A program made the position numbers and the translations under genes. The notes under the pieces were generated by a model. That model was not told the origin of the DNA. It searched no databases and worked only from the letters and a program-made list of their open reading frames with translations. Shown in pieces: positions 25,945 to 34,573 of a DNA stretch of 64,000 nt. Position 1 is the stretch's first letter; every line of letters begins with the position of its first letter. The stretch is from Kitasatospora atroaurantiaca (GTDB lineage: Bacteria > Actinomycetota > Actinomycetes > Streptomycetales > Streptomycetaceae): positions 310,001 to 374,000 of the forward strand of contig NZ_VIVR01000001.1 of NCBI RefSeq assembly GCF_007828955.1. Reading direction: 5' to 3'.

Positions 25945-26045
25945 CCGGCCGATCCTGCCATCCGGTGGGGCGTGGCTCTTCGTGGGTTGACGGCAGTCGT
26001 CAATCGGCGTGCCCGGCGGCGTCGGCGCGGCGCAGCGTGACGGTC

Positions 26046-27317
26046 ATGGGTTTGATTCAGGAGAAGTCCGTTCATGACCACGCGGCCGTCCGCAGCGGCG
26101 AGCGGCCTGCGCCGCCGATCGGCACGGCGCGGCCGGCCCGGTTCACCTCGCTGGGCCTGGTGGGTGGGTGGCGGTACACACTCGCGCTGCTGGTGGACGC
26201 GCTCGGCGCGGGGATGTTCCGGCCGTTCCTGCTCCTGTACGGGGTGAGCGTGCTGGGGTTGGGAGCGGGCGGGGTCGGTCTCGCCCTGACGCTGGGGATG
26301 CTGGCCGGGCTGGCGGTGGTGCCGCTGACGGGCCGTTGGATCGACCGTGGTGCGAGGAGCCTGCCGGTGACGGCGACATTGCTGGTCCGGGCGGCCGGTG
26401 TGGGGGTGCTGCCGGCAACGCACGGCTCGGGTGGATTCGTGGCGGCGGCGGTGCTGTTGGGCATCGGCAGCCAGTCCTGGCTGACCACGCACGCGGCGAT
26501 GGTCGCGACGCTGGCCGAGGGCCGGGCCCGGGACACGGCGCTGGCGGCCGGGCGGTCACTGCGCAACGCGGGCCTGGGCGCGGGGGCACTGATCGCGACG
26601 CTCGCGCTGGCGGGCGGCGCGGGAACGCTGCGGGCGCTGGCGGCGGTCACGGCGGTGGCCTCGGTGACGGCGGCCGGGCTGGTGTGGTCGATGCGGGTGT
26701 CCGGGGAGTCGGCGGCGCGGGAGAAGCCGGCCGGGCGGGCCGCGGGGCTCGAAGGGTACGGGTGGATCGGGCGGTTGAGTGTGGCGAACCTGCCGTACGC
26801 GTTCTGCTTCGACGTGCTGGAGGTCGCGCTGCCGGCGCTCCTGGTCACGTACCTGCACGCCTCCCCCGCCTGGTCCTCCGGCATCTTCGTGGGCAACACG
26901 GTGCTGGTGATCGTCGCTCAGGTTGCGGTCGTGGTCCGGCTCGCCGGGCGCTCGCGGCGGGCCGTGTTCAGCTGGGCGGGGTGGCTGCTGGCGCTCGCCT
27001 ACCTGGGGTTCTGGGCGGCGGGCGGCCTCGGCGGTACGGCGGGGGCGGCGGGCTTGGCCGCCGTCGCGGTGCTCTACACCGCCGGGGAGGTCCTCTACGC
27101 GGGCTCGGGTACGGCGCTGGTGGTGGCGGCCGCTCCCCCGCACCTGCTCGGGCGGGCGCTGGCCCGCTGGGAGCTGTCCACGGGCCTCGGCAGGGCCGCG
27201 GCGCCGGCCGCCCTGACGGCGCTGCTGGCGGGTGGGCCCGGGCTGCTGTGGTGGGTCCTGGCGGGGTGCACGGCCGTGGCGGCGGTGGCGGTGCGGAGGT
27301 GCTCCCCGCCGATCTAG
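26046..27317 (+). CDS. MFS transporter
   Basis: 423 residues, about twelve membrane helices in two halves. The loop between helices 2 and 3 reads GRWIDRGARSLP, a variant of the MFS motif A. The middle has a charged cytosolic stretch (RVSGESAAREKPAGRAAG). It probably exports a small molecule or drug under the divergent ArsR regulator. The ATG at 26046 has only a weak ribosome site. A stronger one (CAGGAGAAG) precedes an ATG at 26074 in another frame that does not continue as a transporter, so the start is uncertain. Confidence 0.8.
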   Translation: MGLIQEKSVHDHAAVRSGERPAPPIGTARPARFTSLGLVGGWRYTLALLVDALGAGMFRPFLLLYGVSVLGLGAGGVGLALTLGMLAGLAVVPLTGRWIDRGARSLPVTATLLVRAAGVGVLPATHGSGGFVAAAVLLGIGSQSWLTTHAAMVATLAEGRARDTALAAGRSLRNAGLGAGALIATLALAGGAGTLRALAAVTAVASVTAAGLVWSMRVSGESAAREKPAGRAAGLEGYGWIGRLSVANLPYAFCFDVLEVALPALLVTYLHASPAWSSGIFVGNTVLVIVAQVAVVVRLAGRSRRAVFSWAGWLLALAYLGFWAAGGLGGTAGAAGLAAVAVLYTAGEVLYAGSGTALVVAAAPPHLLGRALARWELSTGLGRAAAPAALTALLAGGPGLLWWVLAGCTAVAAVAVRRCSPPI

Positions 27318-27438
27318 CTCGTCGACCTGCGCCGGGCGGGGGGCTTGGCGCAGCTCCCGTTCCGGTCCGGCTGGTGCACGGCACTGGCCCGTGCCGCCGG
27401 GATCTCCGCTCGCTGAGGCGTCGGCGGCGCGGCCGGCC

Positions 27439-27528
27439 GAACCATGTACAGAAAAGAACCATGTACAGAAAACTTGACATCGTGTCCAGGCTGCTCGACA
27501 CTCCCGAGTGTCAGGTTTTCTTTACATG
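27439..27528 (+). promoter_or_regulatory. Promoter with three-site operator array
   Basis: Two perfect tandem copies of GAACCATGTACAGAAAA (27439-27455, 27456-27472) abut a consensus -35 TTGACA (27474-27479). A 17-base spacer leads to GACACT (27497-27502). The -10 lies in a second inverted repeat GACACTC-CC-GAGTGTC (27497-27512). A third, inverted copy of the first element, TTTTCTTTACATG (27516-27528), ends at the ribosome site. The array probably binds the XRE regulator of the operon. Confidence 0.85.
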
Positions 27529-27538
27529 AGGAGCTGAA

Positions 27539-27967
27539 GTGGCACTCGAAGAGACACGTGCCTGGATCATGCTGCTGGTCACGATCGTGTCGTACACGGC
27601 CTACCTGGCGGCCGTTCTCGGGCGGCCCGGAGACACGCCTCTCGCCCAGGTGCCCTATGTGTCCGCCCTGCTGTGGACGGTCGGCGCAGCGATCGTCGCG
27701 TCGATCGTGCTCAACATCGCGGTGGCCATCGTCTCGCCCAAGGAGGCGAACGCCAAGGACCAGCGCGACCGGGAGATCCACCGCTTCGGCGAGTACGTCG
27801 GCCAGTCCTTCGTCGTGATCGGCGGCGTGGCCGGGCTCGTCATGGCGATGGCCGACATCGACCGGTTCTGGATCGCCAACGCGATCTACCTGGCGTTCGC
27901 CCTGTCGGCGATCCTCGGATCCACGGCGAAGATCGTCGCCTACCGGCTGGGCTTCCACCCGTGGTGA
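27539..27967 (+). CDS. Four-helix membrane protein
   Basis: 142 residues with four hydrophobic helices (about 9-27, 42-66, 82-102, 108-128) and a short charged loop (SPKEANAKDQRDREIHRFGEY) between the second and third. It resembles small membrane proteins often paired with YozG-type XRE regulators, whose function is unknown. GAGGAG stands five bases before the GTG. Its stop overlaps the regulator start (GTGA). Confidence 0.8.
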   Translation: MALEETRAWIMLLVTIVSYTAYLAAVLGRPGDTPLAQVPYVSALLWTVGAAIVASIVLNIAVAIVSPKEANAKDQRDREIHRFGEYVGQSFVVIGGVAGLVMAMADIDRFWIANAIYLAFALSAILGSTAKIVAYRLGFHPW

Positions 27968-28194
27968 AGCCGACCAGGGTCACCAACGCGATCCGGGCCC
28001 TGCGCTTCGCCCGCGGCGAGATGACCCAGGCCGAGCTCGCCCGCCGCATCGGCGTGACCCGGCAGACCGTCATCGCCATCGAACAGGGCCGTTACTCGCC
28101 CTCCCTGGAGATGGCCTTCCAGATCGCCCGTGTGTTCGCCGTCCCGCTCGACGACGTGTTCCAGTACCCCGACACCGAGGGAGAGAACCAGTGA
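27964..28194 (+). CDS. XRE-family (YozG-type) transcriptional regulator
   Basis: 76 residues, essentially one Cro/C1 helix-turn-helix: MTQAELARRIGVTRQTVIAIEQGRYSPSLEMAFQIARVFAVPLDDVF. There is no ligand domain, so activity may depend on the membrane partner encoded just before. GTG at 27964 (or 27961) overlaps the upstream stop; its own stop overlaps the oxidoreductase start. Candidate ligand of the operator array at the operon promoter. Confidence 0.9.
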   Translation: MKPTRVTNAIRALRFARGEMTQAELARRIGVTRQTVIAIEQGRYSPSLEMAFQIARVFAVPLDDVFQYPDTEGENQ

Positions 28195-29162
28195 AGGCCA
28201 TCGTTCAGGACACGTACGGACTGCCCGAGGTCCTTCGCCTCGAGGAGATCGAGCGGCCGGTACCCGGCCGGGGCGAGGTGCTCGTCCGGGTCCACGCGGC
28301 CGCCGTCGACATGGGCGTCTGGCACCTGATGGCAGGCATGCCGTACCTGGTCCGCGCCATGGGCTTCGGCCTCCGGGCACCCAAGACCCGCGTCCCGGGC
28401 ATGGACGTCGCAGGACGAGTGGAGGCCGTCGGCGCGGACGTCACACGCTTCCGGCCGGGTGACGAGGTGTACGGCAGCTGCAACGGGTCCTTCGCCGAGT
28501 ACGCGTGCGCCAAGGAGGGCAGGCTCGCGCACAAGCCGGGGAACCTCGACTTCGAGCAGGCGGCCGCCGTTCCGGTCTCCGCATGCACCGCCCTTCAGGC
28601 CGTGCGCGGCGGACGACTGCAGGCCGGCCAGACGGTCCTCGTCATCGGTGCGTCGGGCGGCGTCGGCACCTTCGCCGTGCAGCTGGCCAAGGCCTTCGGA
28701 GCTCACGTCACCGGCGTCTGCAGCACCGCCAAGGCGGACCTGGTCCGCTCCATCGGCGCCGACGAGGTCATCGACTACACGCGCGAGGATCCCACCGACG
28801 GCACCCGCCGCTACGACCTCGTCCTCGACATCGCCGGCAACCGCTCGCTTTCCCGGCTCCGCCGCGCCCTCACCCCCCGCGGAACGCTGGTCATCGTCGG
28901 CGGCGAGGAGGGCGGCCGGTGGATCGGCGGCAACGACCGGCAGCTGCGGGCGCTCCTGCTGTCGCCGTTCGTCGGCCAGCGCCTGCGCGGGCTCGTCGCC
29001 ATGGAGAAGCACGCCGACCTCAAGATCCTCGGGGAACTCCTCGAGGCCGGCTCGGTGACACCCGTCATCGACCGGACCTACCCGCTGGCCCAGGTTCCCG
29101 ACGCCATCAGCTACCTGATGGCGGGCCATGCGCGCGGCAAGGTCGTCGTCCGCGTGCAGTGA
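28191..29162 (+). CDS. MDR-family NAD(P)-dependent oxidoreductase
   Basis: 323 residues of the medium-chain dehydrogenase/quinone oxidoreductase family. The GroES-like half contains VPGMDVAGRVEAVG and FRPGDEVYG; the Rossmann half has VLVIGASGGVGTFAVQLAKAFGA. The usual catalytic zinc ligands are not evident, so a zinc-independent quinone or enone reductase is likely. Third gene of the XRE operon, coupled by a 4-base overlap. Its control by a membrane-linked regulator suggests a response to redox or envelope stress. Confidence 0.85.
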   Translation: MKAIVQDTYGLPEVLRLEEIERPVPGRGEVLVRVHAAAVDMGVWHLMAGMPYLVRAMGFGLRAPKTRVPGMDVAGRVEAVGADVTRFRPGDEVYGSCNGSFAEYACAKEGRLAHKPGNLDFEQAAAVPVSACTALQAVRGGRLQAGQTVLVIGASGGVGTFAVQLAKAFGAHVTGVCSTAKADLVRSIGADEVIDYTREDPTDGTRRYDLVLDIAGNRSLSRLRRALTPRGTLVIVGGEEGGRWIGGNDRQLRALLLSPFVGQRLRGLVAMEKHADLKILGELLEAGSVTPVIDRTYPLAQVPDAISYLMAGHARGKVVVRVQ

Positions 29163-29178
29163 CCCACCGCCTGTCGCC

Positions 29179-29745
29179 CTACCGGTCATTGATGAAGGTC
29201 AGGATGTCCGGGAGGCACGGGTGGTAGCCGTCCGTCGTGTCCACGTGGATCGTCGGCGCAGCCAAGGAGATCGGGACGAAGGCGTCCAGTGAGCTCTCTC
29301 CGCTCGCCAGCGCCCGCAGGAGATCGTGGTCGTCATGGGCGGCCCGGCGGGCGTTCTCCTCGACCCGGCGAGCGATTCTGGCCTGGGCGACGGTGGCATC
29401 GACGGTGCAGCGGATGATCCGGATCGTTCCGAGACCGGCCAGGGGCTCGAGACCCGGCCGCCAGAGCCGGTCCTGGAATGCGGCCTCCGCCACCACCGTC
29501 ACGCCCGCCTTGAGCAGGAGGCCGATGACCTCGAAGAACGTCGTGAGCGTGCGTTGCGTGAGAGGGTCGCCCGGACTCGGCGTGAAACCGGGGGTGGCAT
29601 GAGCCATGCCTTCCTTGATCTCGTCCCGGCAGATCGCGGGGCAGCCGAGAGCGCGAGCGAGCGCGTGGGCGAGTGTGGTCTTTCCGGAGCCCGACGGGCC
29701 GCTGACGACGATGAGGGTGGGTGAGGTCACGGCACATCCTGACAC
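29179..29745 (-). CDS. AAA_33-type P-loop kinase
   Basis: 188 residues. Walker A GPSGSGKTTLAHALARALG near the N-terminus, then CRDEIKEGM, a Lid-like region with RIARRVEENARRAAHDD, and HVDTTDGY near the end. The pattern fits small zeta-toxin/AAA_33-like kinases acting on nucleosides, sugars or other small molecules; substrate unknown. A GTG at 29730 is an alternative start. Convergent with the oxidoreductase gene, 16 bases away. Confidence 0.8.
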   Translation of the reverse strand: MSGCAVTSPTLIVVSGPSGSGKTTLAHALARALGCPAICRDEIKEGMAHATPGFTPSPGDPLTQRTLTTFFEVIGLLLKAGVTVVAEAAFQDRLWRPGLEPLAGLGTIRIIRCTVDATVAQARIARRVEENARRAAHDDHDLLRALASGESSLDAFVPISLAAPTIHVDTTDGYHPCLPDILTFINDR

Positions 29746-29876
29746 TTCGACAGCAGAGCGGTCGCTGTCGCGCCGGCCCGTCGCGCAGCCCGGCGGGCCG
29801 GCGGCCCGGAGGCTGTGGCAGGCTCGGGCGGGTTGCGAGCCCTTCGGGGCAAGGTAGGGGATTTGGGGGCTGGACG

Positions 29877-30605
29877 ATGCGGGTCCGCGGTGTGCTCTTC
29901 GATGTGGACGACACCCTGTTCGACTACTCGACGTCCGAGGAGGTCGGGCTGCTCGGGCACCTGACGGCGCTGGGGATGCTCGGTCTGTTTCCGTCGCCGG
30001 ACGGAGCCGTTGAGGTGTGGCGGCGGATCATGGAGGAGGAGTACGCCCGGTTCCTGGCGGGTGAACTCGACTTCACCGAGCAGCAGCGGACGCGGACCCG
30101 GCGCTTCCTCGCACATGTCGGGCGTGTCCCGGACGGTGGGCTGTCCGACGAGGACGCCGCCGCCTGGTTCGCCGGCTACGGAGTGCACCGGGACGCGGCA
30201 TGGTCGGCGTTCCCGGACGCCGAGCCCGTGCTCAAGTCGCTCACCGCCGACTACCGCCTGGGCGTCGTCTCCAACTCCTCGCTGGAGCACCAGCGTCGCA
30301 AGCTCGACCGGATCGGCCTGCTCCCCTACTTCGGCGACGCCCTCGTCTGCTCGGAGGAGCACGGCGCGGCCAAGCCCTCGCCGAGTGTCTTCCTGGCCGG
30401 CTGCGAAGCCCTCGGCCTGCCGCCGGGCCAGGTCGCCTACGTGGGCGACAAGTACGAGGTCGACGGGCTCGGGGCGCGCGACGCGGGGCTGCGGTCGTAC
30501 TGGCTCGACCGGGCCGGCACGGGGACCGCGGCGGCCGACGGCGTCCAGGTGATCCGCTCACTGGACGACCTGCCGGCCGCGCTGGCCCGTCAGGCGCAGG
30601 TGTAG
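29877..30605 (+). CDS. HAD-superfamily hydrolase
   Basis: 242 residues with all four HAD motifs: FDVDDTLFD (I), VVSNSS (II), the Lys of AAKPSPSVF (III) and YVGDKYEVDGLGARDAG (IV). The helical cap between motifs I and II is typical of subfamily IA phosphatases. Substrate unknown. Its 3' end overlaps the convergent kinase-partner gene by 16 bases. Confidence 0.9.
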   Translation: MRVRGVLFDVDDTLFDYSTSEEVGLLGHLTALGMLGLFPSPDGAVEVWRRIMEEEYARFLAGELDFTEQQRTRTRRFLAHVGRVPDGGLSDEDAAAWFAGYGVHRDAAWSAFPDAEPVLKSLTADYRLGVVSNSSLEHQRRKLDRIGLLPYFGDALVCSEEHGAAKPSPSVFLAGCEALGLPPGQVAYVGDKYEVDGLGARDAGLRSYWLDRAGTGTAAADGVQVIRSLDDLPAALARQAQV

Positions 30606-31444
30606 GTGAAGGTCGCGGCGGCCGTGCGGGCGGTGGGCGAGACGACCTCCAGGGTGGCGGTGGCCTGCATGCTCCCGTGGCCCTGGAAGGTCCAGCGGAG
30701 CACGACGTCCGTCCGGTGGTGACCGCGCGGGACCGGCTGGGAGAGCAGGCCGGAGTCCGTGCCGTCGCTGCGCTTCCAGTGGTACTGGACCGTGCCGGCC
30801 CCGCCGTCGGTCTCCAGGCTGCCGGTGACGACCGCCGTGCCGTCGCAGGACGGCCCGGCGGGGTCGGCCGTGACGGAGACGGCGGTCACGGTGGTCGCCG
30901 GGGAGTAGCGCTGCCACGCGAAGTAGGCGAGGACGGCGAGCAGGACGAGGAGTGGCACCAGCCAGCCCCGCTTCCGGCGGCGTCGGGGTTCCGGCTCCGG
31001 CGTCGGCTGCTGCGCGGTGCCGTGCCAGACGGCCGCCGCCTGCGGTGGGACGCCGGGGCCGAAGCGGCGCAGCTCGTCCTGGGGTGGCTGTGCGGCGGTG
31101 GTCCAGCTCGGGTCCAGGAAGGTCGCGTTCGCCACGTCCTCGGCGGGGGCCGGGGGCCCGAGGTGCGAGGTCTGGCCGGCCGGGGGCCAGGGCTTCGCCT
31201 CGAGACGTACGGTCACCTCGGCGAGGGGCTCGGGCTCCGGCGCCAGGCGTACGGTCTCCTCGGCCGGGGGCTGGGTGGGCGGGGCGACCTGGCCGAGATG
31301 CACGGTCTCGTCGGCCGAGGGCTGGGCGGGCTCGGTGGGCTCGGCGGGCGGCACGACCTGGCCGAGGTTCATCGTCGGTTCTGCGGGCGTCCGGGACACC
31401 CGGCCCAGGCGGAGTTCCGGGCCGGGCTGCTGAGGGGTCGTCAT
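30590..31444 (-). CDS. Single-pass membrane protein with repeated Thr motifs, likely kinase substrate
   Basis: 284 residues. The cytosolic N-terminal 155 residues are Pro/Glu rich and hold about six similar motifs: PTMNLGQV, ETVHLGQV, ETVRLAPE, VTVRLEAK, QTSHLGPP and NATFLDPS. A basic RRRRKRG and one membrane helix (WLVPLLVLLAVLAYFAW) lead to an outer Ig-like domain with a Cys near each end (SCDGTAVV, TYTCA). The gene follows the transmembrane Ser/Thr kinase by 15 bases. Repeated Thr sites facing the kinase side, and an outer domain like the kinase's own, suggest a dedicated substrate or co-sensor. Confidence 0.75.
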   Translation of the reverse strand: MTTPQQPGPELRLGRVSRTPAEPTMNLGQVVPPAEPTEPAQPSADETVHLGQVAPPTQPPAEETVRLAPEPEPLAEVTVRLEAKPWPPAGQTSHLGPPAPAEDVANATFLDPSWTTAAQPPQDELRRFGPGVPPQAAAVWHGTAQQPTPEPEPRRRRKRGWLVPLLVLLAVLAYFAWQRYSPATTVTAVSVTADPAGPSCDGTAVVTGSLETDGGAGTVQYHWKRSDGTDSGLLSQPVPRGHHRTDVVLRWTFQGHGSMQATATLEVVSPTARTAAATFTYTCA

Positions 31445-31459
31445 GATCTGGTTCCTTGC

Positions 31460-33115
31460 TCAGCGAGGCGGGTTGCAGGACGGTGCGTACAGCTCGCGGT
31501 AGGTGTTCTGGCCCTTGTCGGCAGCCGGGTCGGTGGCGATCCGTACGCCCCAGGTCGGGTAGTTGTCCTGGGAGCCGAAGGTGTGGGTGTAGCGGTTCGA
31601 GATCTGGGTCTTTCCCTTGGGCAGCGTGATGGTGTCGACGGCCTGGGTCTGGAGGGTCCGGCCCGAACGGTCGATCCAGGAGAGCGTCAGCTTGCCGTCC
31701 GCGGCGCCGTCCGTGATCACCGTGACGGAGGCGACCGTACCGTACCGGCCGTAGCAGCCGTAGGCCTCCAGGACGATCGAGATCACGTGCAGGCTGGGCG
31801 CCGAGAAGGTCGGCGACGGGCTCGGGGTCGGCGAGGCGCTGGGGGTCGCGGAGGCGTGGGTCGGGGTCGTGGAAGGGCTCGGGCTGAGAGTCGGCGAGAC
31901 GCTGGGCGAGGCGGAGGCGGTGCTCGCCGAGGGCGAGGGTGAGGGCGAGGGCAGGGCCGCCGACGGGCCGCCGCTGGGCGGCGGTGCGAGGGTGCTGGTC
32001 AGTTCGGGCGCGGGGCCGCCGACGGTGGTGTGTCCGGCGTCGTCCGTGCTCCCGGCTGCCGCCACCCCCGCGAGCGTGCCGCCCAGGATGACGACGGCCG
32101 TGGCGGCGGCCAGCAGCTTGGCCCGGCGGCTCGCGCCGAGGCTGGGCCGAGGGAGCGGCGGGGCCAGGGTGGTGGTGGCCAGCGCCGTGGTGCCCGCGAC
32201 CTGGCCGCCTGCGCCGGGCAGCAGCAGCGGCAGCAGGGCGACCAGAGCGGCGAGTTGGCGCCTCCCCCGCTCCTCCCAGTCCTCGCCGTACGCGGCACTC
32301 GCGACCGCCTCCAGCTGAGTGACCAGCGCCGCCGCGCTCTCCGGCCGCTCCTGCGGGGTCTTGGCCAGGCCGGCGCGGATCAGCGGGCGCAGCGCCTCCG
32401 GGGCCTGGTCGTCGGGGACGGCCGCCTCGGTGTGCTGGACGGCCAGCTCCAGCAGGGTGGTCCCGGCGTACGGCTTGGCGCCGGTGAGGCACTCGAAGAA
32501 GGTGGCCGTCGCCGCGTAGACGTCGGCCGAGGGTGATGCGGGCGAGCCGGCCCACTGCTCGGGGGCCATGTAGGCGGGGGTGCCCGCGATGTCGGCGGAG
32601 TCACCCCGGGGTACGGCGATGCCGAAGTCGACCAGCTTGGAGGAGCCGTCGGCGGCGACGAGCACGTTGCCCGGCTTGTAGTCGCGGTGCACGACTCCGG
32701 CGGCGTGGGCGGCGGCCAGGCCGAGCAGTGAGCCCTTGAGTACGGTGAGCGCGGCCTCCGGCTGGGTGGCGCCCTCCTCGCGCAGCAGGGTGCGCAGCGC
32801 GATGCCGTCCACCAGTTCCATGACGATGGCGGCGCCGCGGGGGCCCTCGACGTACTCGTACAGCCGCGTGACGTACGGCGAGTCCAGCCGGCCGAGCAGT
32901 TCGGCCTCGGCGCGAAAGGACTCGTTGCCGGCGGCCTCGCCGCTCAGGTACTTGATCGCGACGGGTGTGCCGGTGGCGTCGTGGTGCGCCAGGACGACGC
33001 GGCCGCTGGCTCCGGAGCCGAGTTCGCGCCCGTGCGTGTACCCGGGTAGTTCCCAGCGGGCGTCCTCGGGGACTGCTCCCTTGTGCCCGTGAACCGTGGC
33101 TCTTTCGTCTTCCAC
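31460..33115 (-). CDS. Transmembrane Hanks-type serine/threonine protein kinase
   Basis: 551 residues. Kinase domain about 26-275: GSGASGRVV loop, Lys-55 in VAIKYL, HRDYKPGN, DFG (VDFGIAV) and APEQW. After a linker, a membrane helix (AKLLAAATAVVILGGTLAGVAAAG) leads to a long Ser/Pro-rich spacer and an outer domain of about 105 residues bounded by Cys (YGCYGRYG ... APSCNPP). The outer domain looks Ig-like and may sense wall or other ligands. The single downstream gene encodes a membrane protein with a similar outer domain. Confidence 0.9.
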   Translation of the reverse strand: MEDERATVHGHKGAVPEDARWELPGYTHGRELGSGASGRVVLAHHDATGTPVAIKYLSGEAAGNESFRAEAELLGRLDSPYVTRLYEYVEGPRGAAIVMELVDGIALRTLLREEGATQPEAALTVLKGSLLGLAAAHAAGVVHRDYKPGNVLVAADGSSKLVDFGIAVPRGDSADIAGTPAYMAPEQWAGSPASPSADVYAATATFFECLTGAKPYAGTTLLELAVQHTEAAVPDDQAPEALRPLIRAGLAKTPQERPESAAALVTQLEAVASAAYGEDWEERGRRQLAALVALLPLLLPGAGGQVAGTTALATTTLAPPLPRPSLGASRRAKLLAAATAVVILGGTLAGVAAAGSTDDAGHTTVGGPAPELTSTLAPPPSGGPSAALPSPSPSPSASTASASPSVSPTLSPSPSTTPTHASATPSASPTPSPSPTFSAPSLHVISIVLEAYGCYGRYGTVASVTVITDGAADGKLTLSWIDRSGRTLQTQAVDTITLPKGKTQISNRYTHTFGSQDNYPTWGVRIATDPAADKGQNTYRELYAPSCNPPR

Positions 33116-33192
33116 CTGTCGCCGCCTTGCATGGCCGGGGCTGTCACTGCCCGGCAGACCTCCGCACGGTTGTGCGGCCGATCAGTGCGACG

Positions 33193-33227
33193 TGCCCGCG
33201 AGCCGGAAAGGTTCCCGCTCGCGGGCA
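33193..33227 (-). terminator. Hairpin terminator after the DUF1876 gene
   Basis: An 11-bp perfect stem (TGCCCGCGAGC with GCTCGCGGGCA), extended after one C-C mismatch by GGAA/TTCC, with loop AGG. It lies between the DUF1876 stop and the kinase start on the same strand and would separate the two transcripts. Confidence 0.8.
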
Positions 33228-33313
33228 TTGAAAGGTCACGATTCGGGTGATTCGTACACCGGTTCATCGGTGCTGACGGATGTTCACGCCGTCGGCGCGG
33301 GGGCCGGCGAAGG

Positions 33314-33601
33314 TCACTCGTCGTCGCGGCGCCGGGCGGACTCGGCTGCTTCGGCTGCGACCGACCCGGCGTGCACCAGGCGGTGGCCGAGGTCGAGCAG
33401 GGCACGGCCGGCGGCGAGCTCGTCGCCGATGCCGGCGACGGGCGGGTCGTGCGGGCTGCGGTGCGCCTCGGCGTCGGCCTCCAGGACGGCCTCGCCGGTG
33501 TCGAGGACGACGTGCGCCTGGGTGAGGTCACCGTCCTCGGTCAGCCGGAGCTTCAGCTGCCACTCGGTACTCTGCGGCTGTGCCGCGAGGTTCTCGTTCA
33601 C
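33314..33601 (-). CDS. DUF1876 domain protein
   Basis: 95 residues. DUF1876 landmarks: WQLKLRLTEDGDLTQAHVVLDT, a short AEAHRSPHDPPVAGIGDELAAGRALLDLGHRL. The family is small, actinobacterial and often linked to stress regulons; the function is unknown. It overlaps the end of the upstream 56-residue gene by 4 bases. Confidence 0.85.
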   Translation of the reverse strand: MNENLAAQPQSTEWQLKLRLTEDGDLTQAHVVLDTGEAVLEADAEAHRSPHDPPVAGIGDELAAGRALLDLGHRLVHAGSVAAEAAESARRRDDE

Positions 33602-33768
33602 CGTGTCTTGTCTTCCAGCGTCTCGTCGAACCGGTCACCCTCGGCCAGGGACTCCTCCCCGGCGTGGGCCGTCTGGTAGGAAGTGATGCCCTCTTCCGGG
33701 TCCGCCGCACGGGCGTCCTCGCGGTCCTCCGCGGCCTTGTCAGTGAACCTGTCCTGCATCTCAGACAT
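33598..33768 (-). CDS. Small acidic hypothetical protein
   Basis: 56 residues, very acidic and without hydrophobic core: starts MSEMQDRFTDKAAEDREDARAAD and ends ETLEDKTR. GGAG stands seven bases upstream of the ATG at 33768; another ATG four codons earlier has no clear site. Probably disordered. Coupled by a 4-base overlap with DUF1876. Confidence 0.65.
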   Translation of the reverse strand: MSEMQDRFTDKAAEDREDARAADPEEGITSYQTAHAGEESLAEGDRFDETLEDKTR

Positions 33769-33935
33769 TGCCGACTCCATGTCTCGGGCACCCGGCACCG
33801 GCCGCGGCACGACGACGGCGCGCGCGGCCGACCGGACACGTTCCTGTCTCCCCTCCAGCCTGCTCCTGCCGGGCCGCACCGGCCACTCACCATGGCCCGC
33901 ACCCGGCCCGGCCGTCACCCGGCGCGACCGGACGG

Positions 33936-34487
33936 CTATGGAAGGGCGAGCCCTGGGAGGAGGGAACCGGCGTCGGTCCGGGGTGCGGCGAGTTCGGCGA
34001 GCAGCGAAGGGTTGACGATCTCCACGATCCTGCGGATGTCCTCCGCCGAGGCGGCCGGCCAGAGGACCTCGCGAGCCGCGCGGTAACGGTCGGCCAGGCG
34101 GCGGCGTTCGGGTTCGGAGAGCCGGGCCGCGCGGGCCGGGTGCGAGTTGTGGGCGTTGTCGGAGATCTTGAGGAGGGTGGCGGAGTGGTCGGTGGCGATC
34201 TGCTGGAGCATCGCGCGGTAGGCCACGCCCGGGGCCTTGGTCACCCGGCGGACGGTCGCCACGACGCTGAACGGCACACCGGCCCGCAACAGGTCGTCGG
34301 AGGTCAGCTCGGTGTCCTCCAGGACGTCGTGCAGCAGGGCGGCCATCTGCAGACCCGCCCCGAACGGAGCCACGCCCGCCGCCACCGCACGGACGTGCTC
34401 GATGTACGGGACGCCGATCTTGTCGACCTGCCCGGCGTGCGCCTCGGCGGCCAAGGCGTCGACGTCGGCAAGGGTCAGCATGCGCAC
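33936..34487 (-). CDS. HD-domain hydrolase, small alarmone hydrolase-like
   Basis: 183 residues of one HD_4 domain as found in RelA/SpoT and Mesh1-type (p)ppGpp hydrolases. Metal ligands appear as H in GVPYIEH, HD in LLHDVLEDT and D in LKISDNAHNS. No synthetase, TGS or ACT domain. Candidate reaction: removal of the 3' pyrophosphate from (p)ppGpp or a related nucleotide, in the cytosol. GTG 34487 has GGGGGAG close upstream; ATG 34481 is the alternative. Divergent from the uridine-kinase-like gene across 86 bases. Confidence 0.8.
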   Translation of the reverse strand: MRMLTLADVDALAAEAHAGQVDKIGVPYIEHVRAVAAGVAPFGAGLQMAALLHDVLEDTELTSDDLLRAGVPFSVVATVRRVTKAPGVAYRAMLQQIATDHSATLLKISDNAHNSHPARAARLSEPERRRLADRYRAAREVLWPAASAEDIRRIVEIVNPSLLAELAAPRTDAGSLLPGLALP

Positions 34488-34573
34488 GGAGCTCCCCCGA
34501 GATGTGAATACCTATCAGTTGCCTTGCAATATAGTCGACTTGGCGATCAGGAAAGGACCGACGGGCCTTGCAG

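Noticed and set aside
26074..26250. Alternative MFS start at ATG 26074 with a good ribosome site
   Set aside because: It is in another frame and gives an Arg/Ser-rich peptide, not a transporter.
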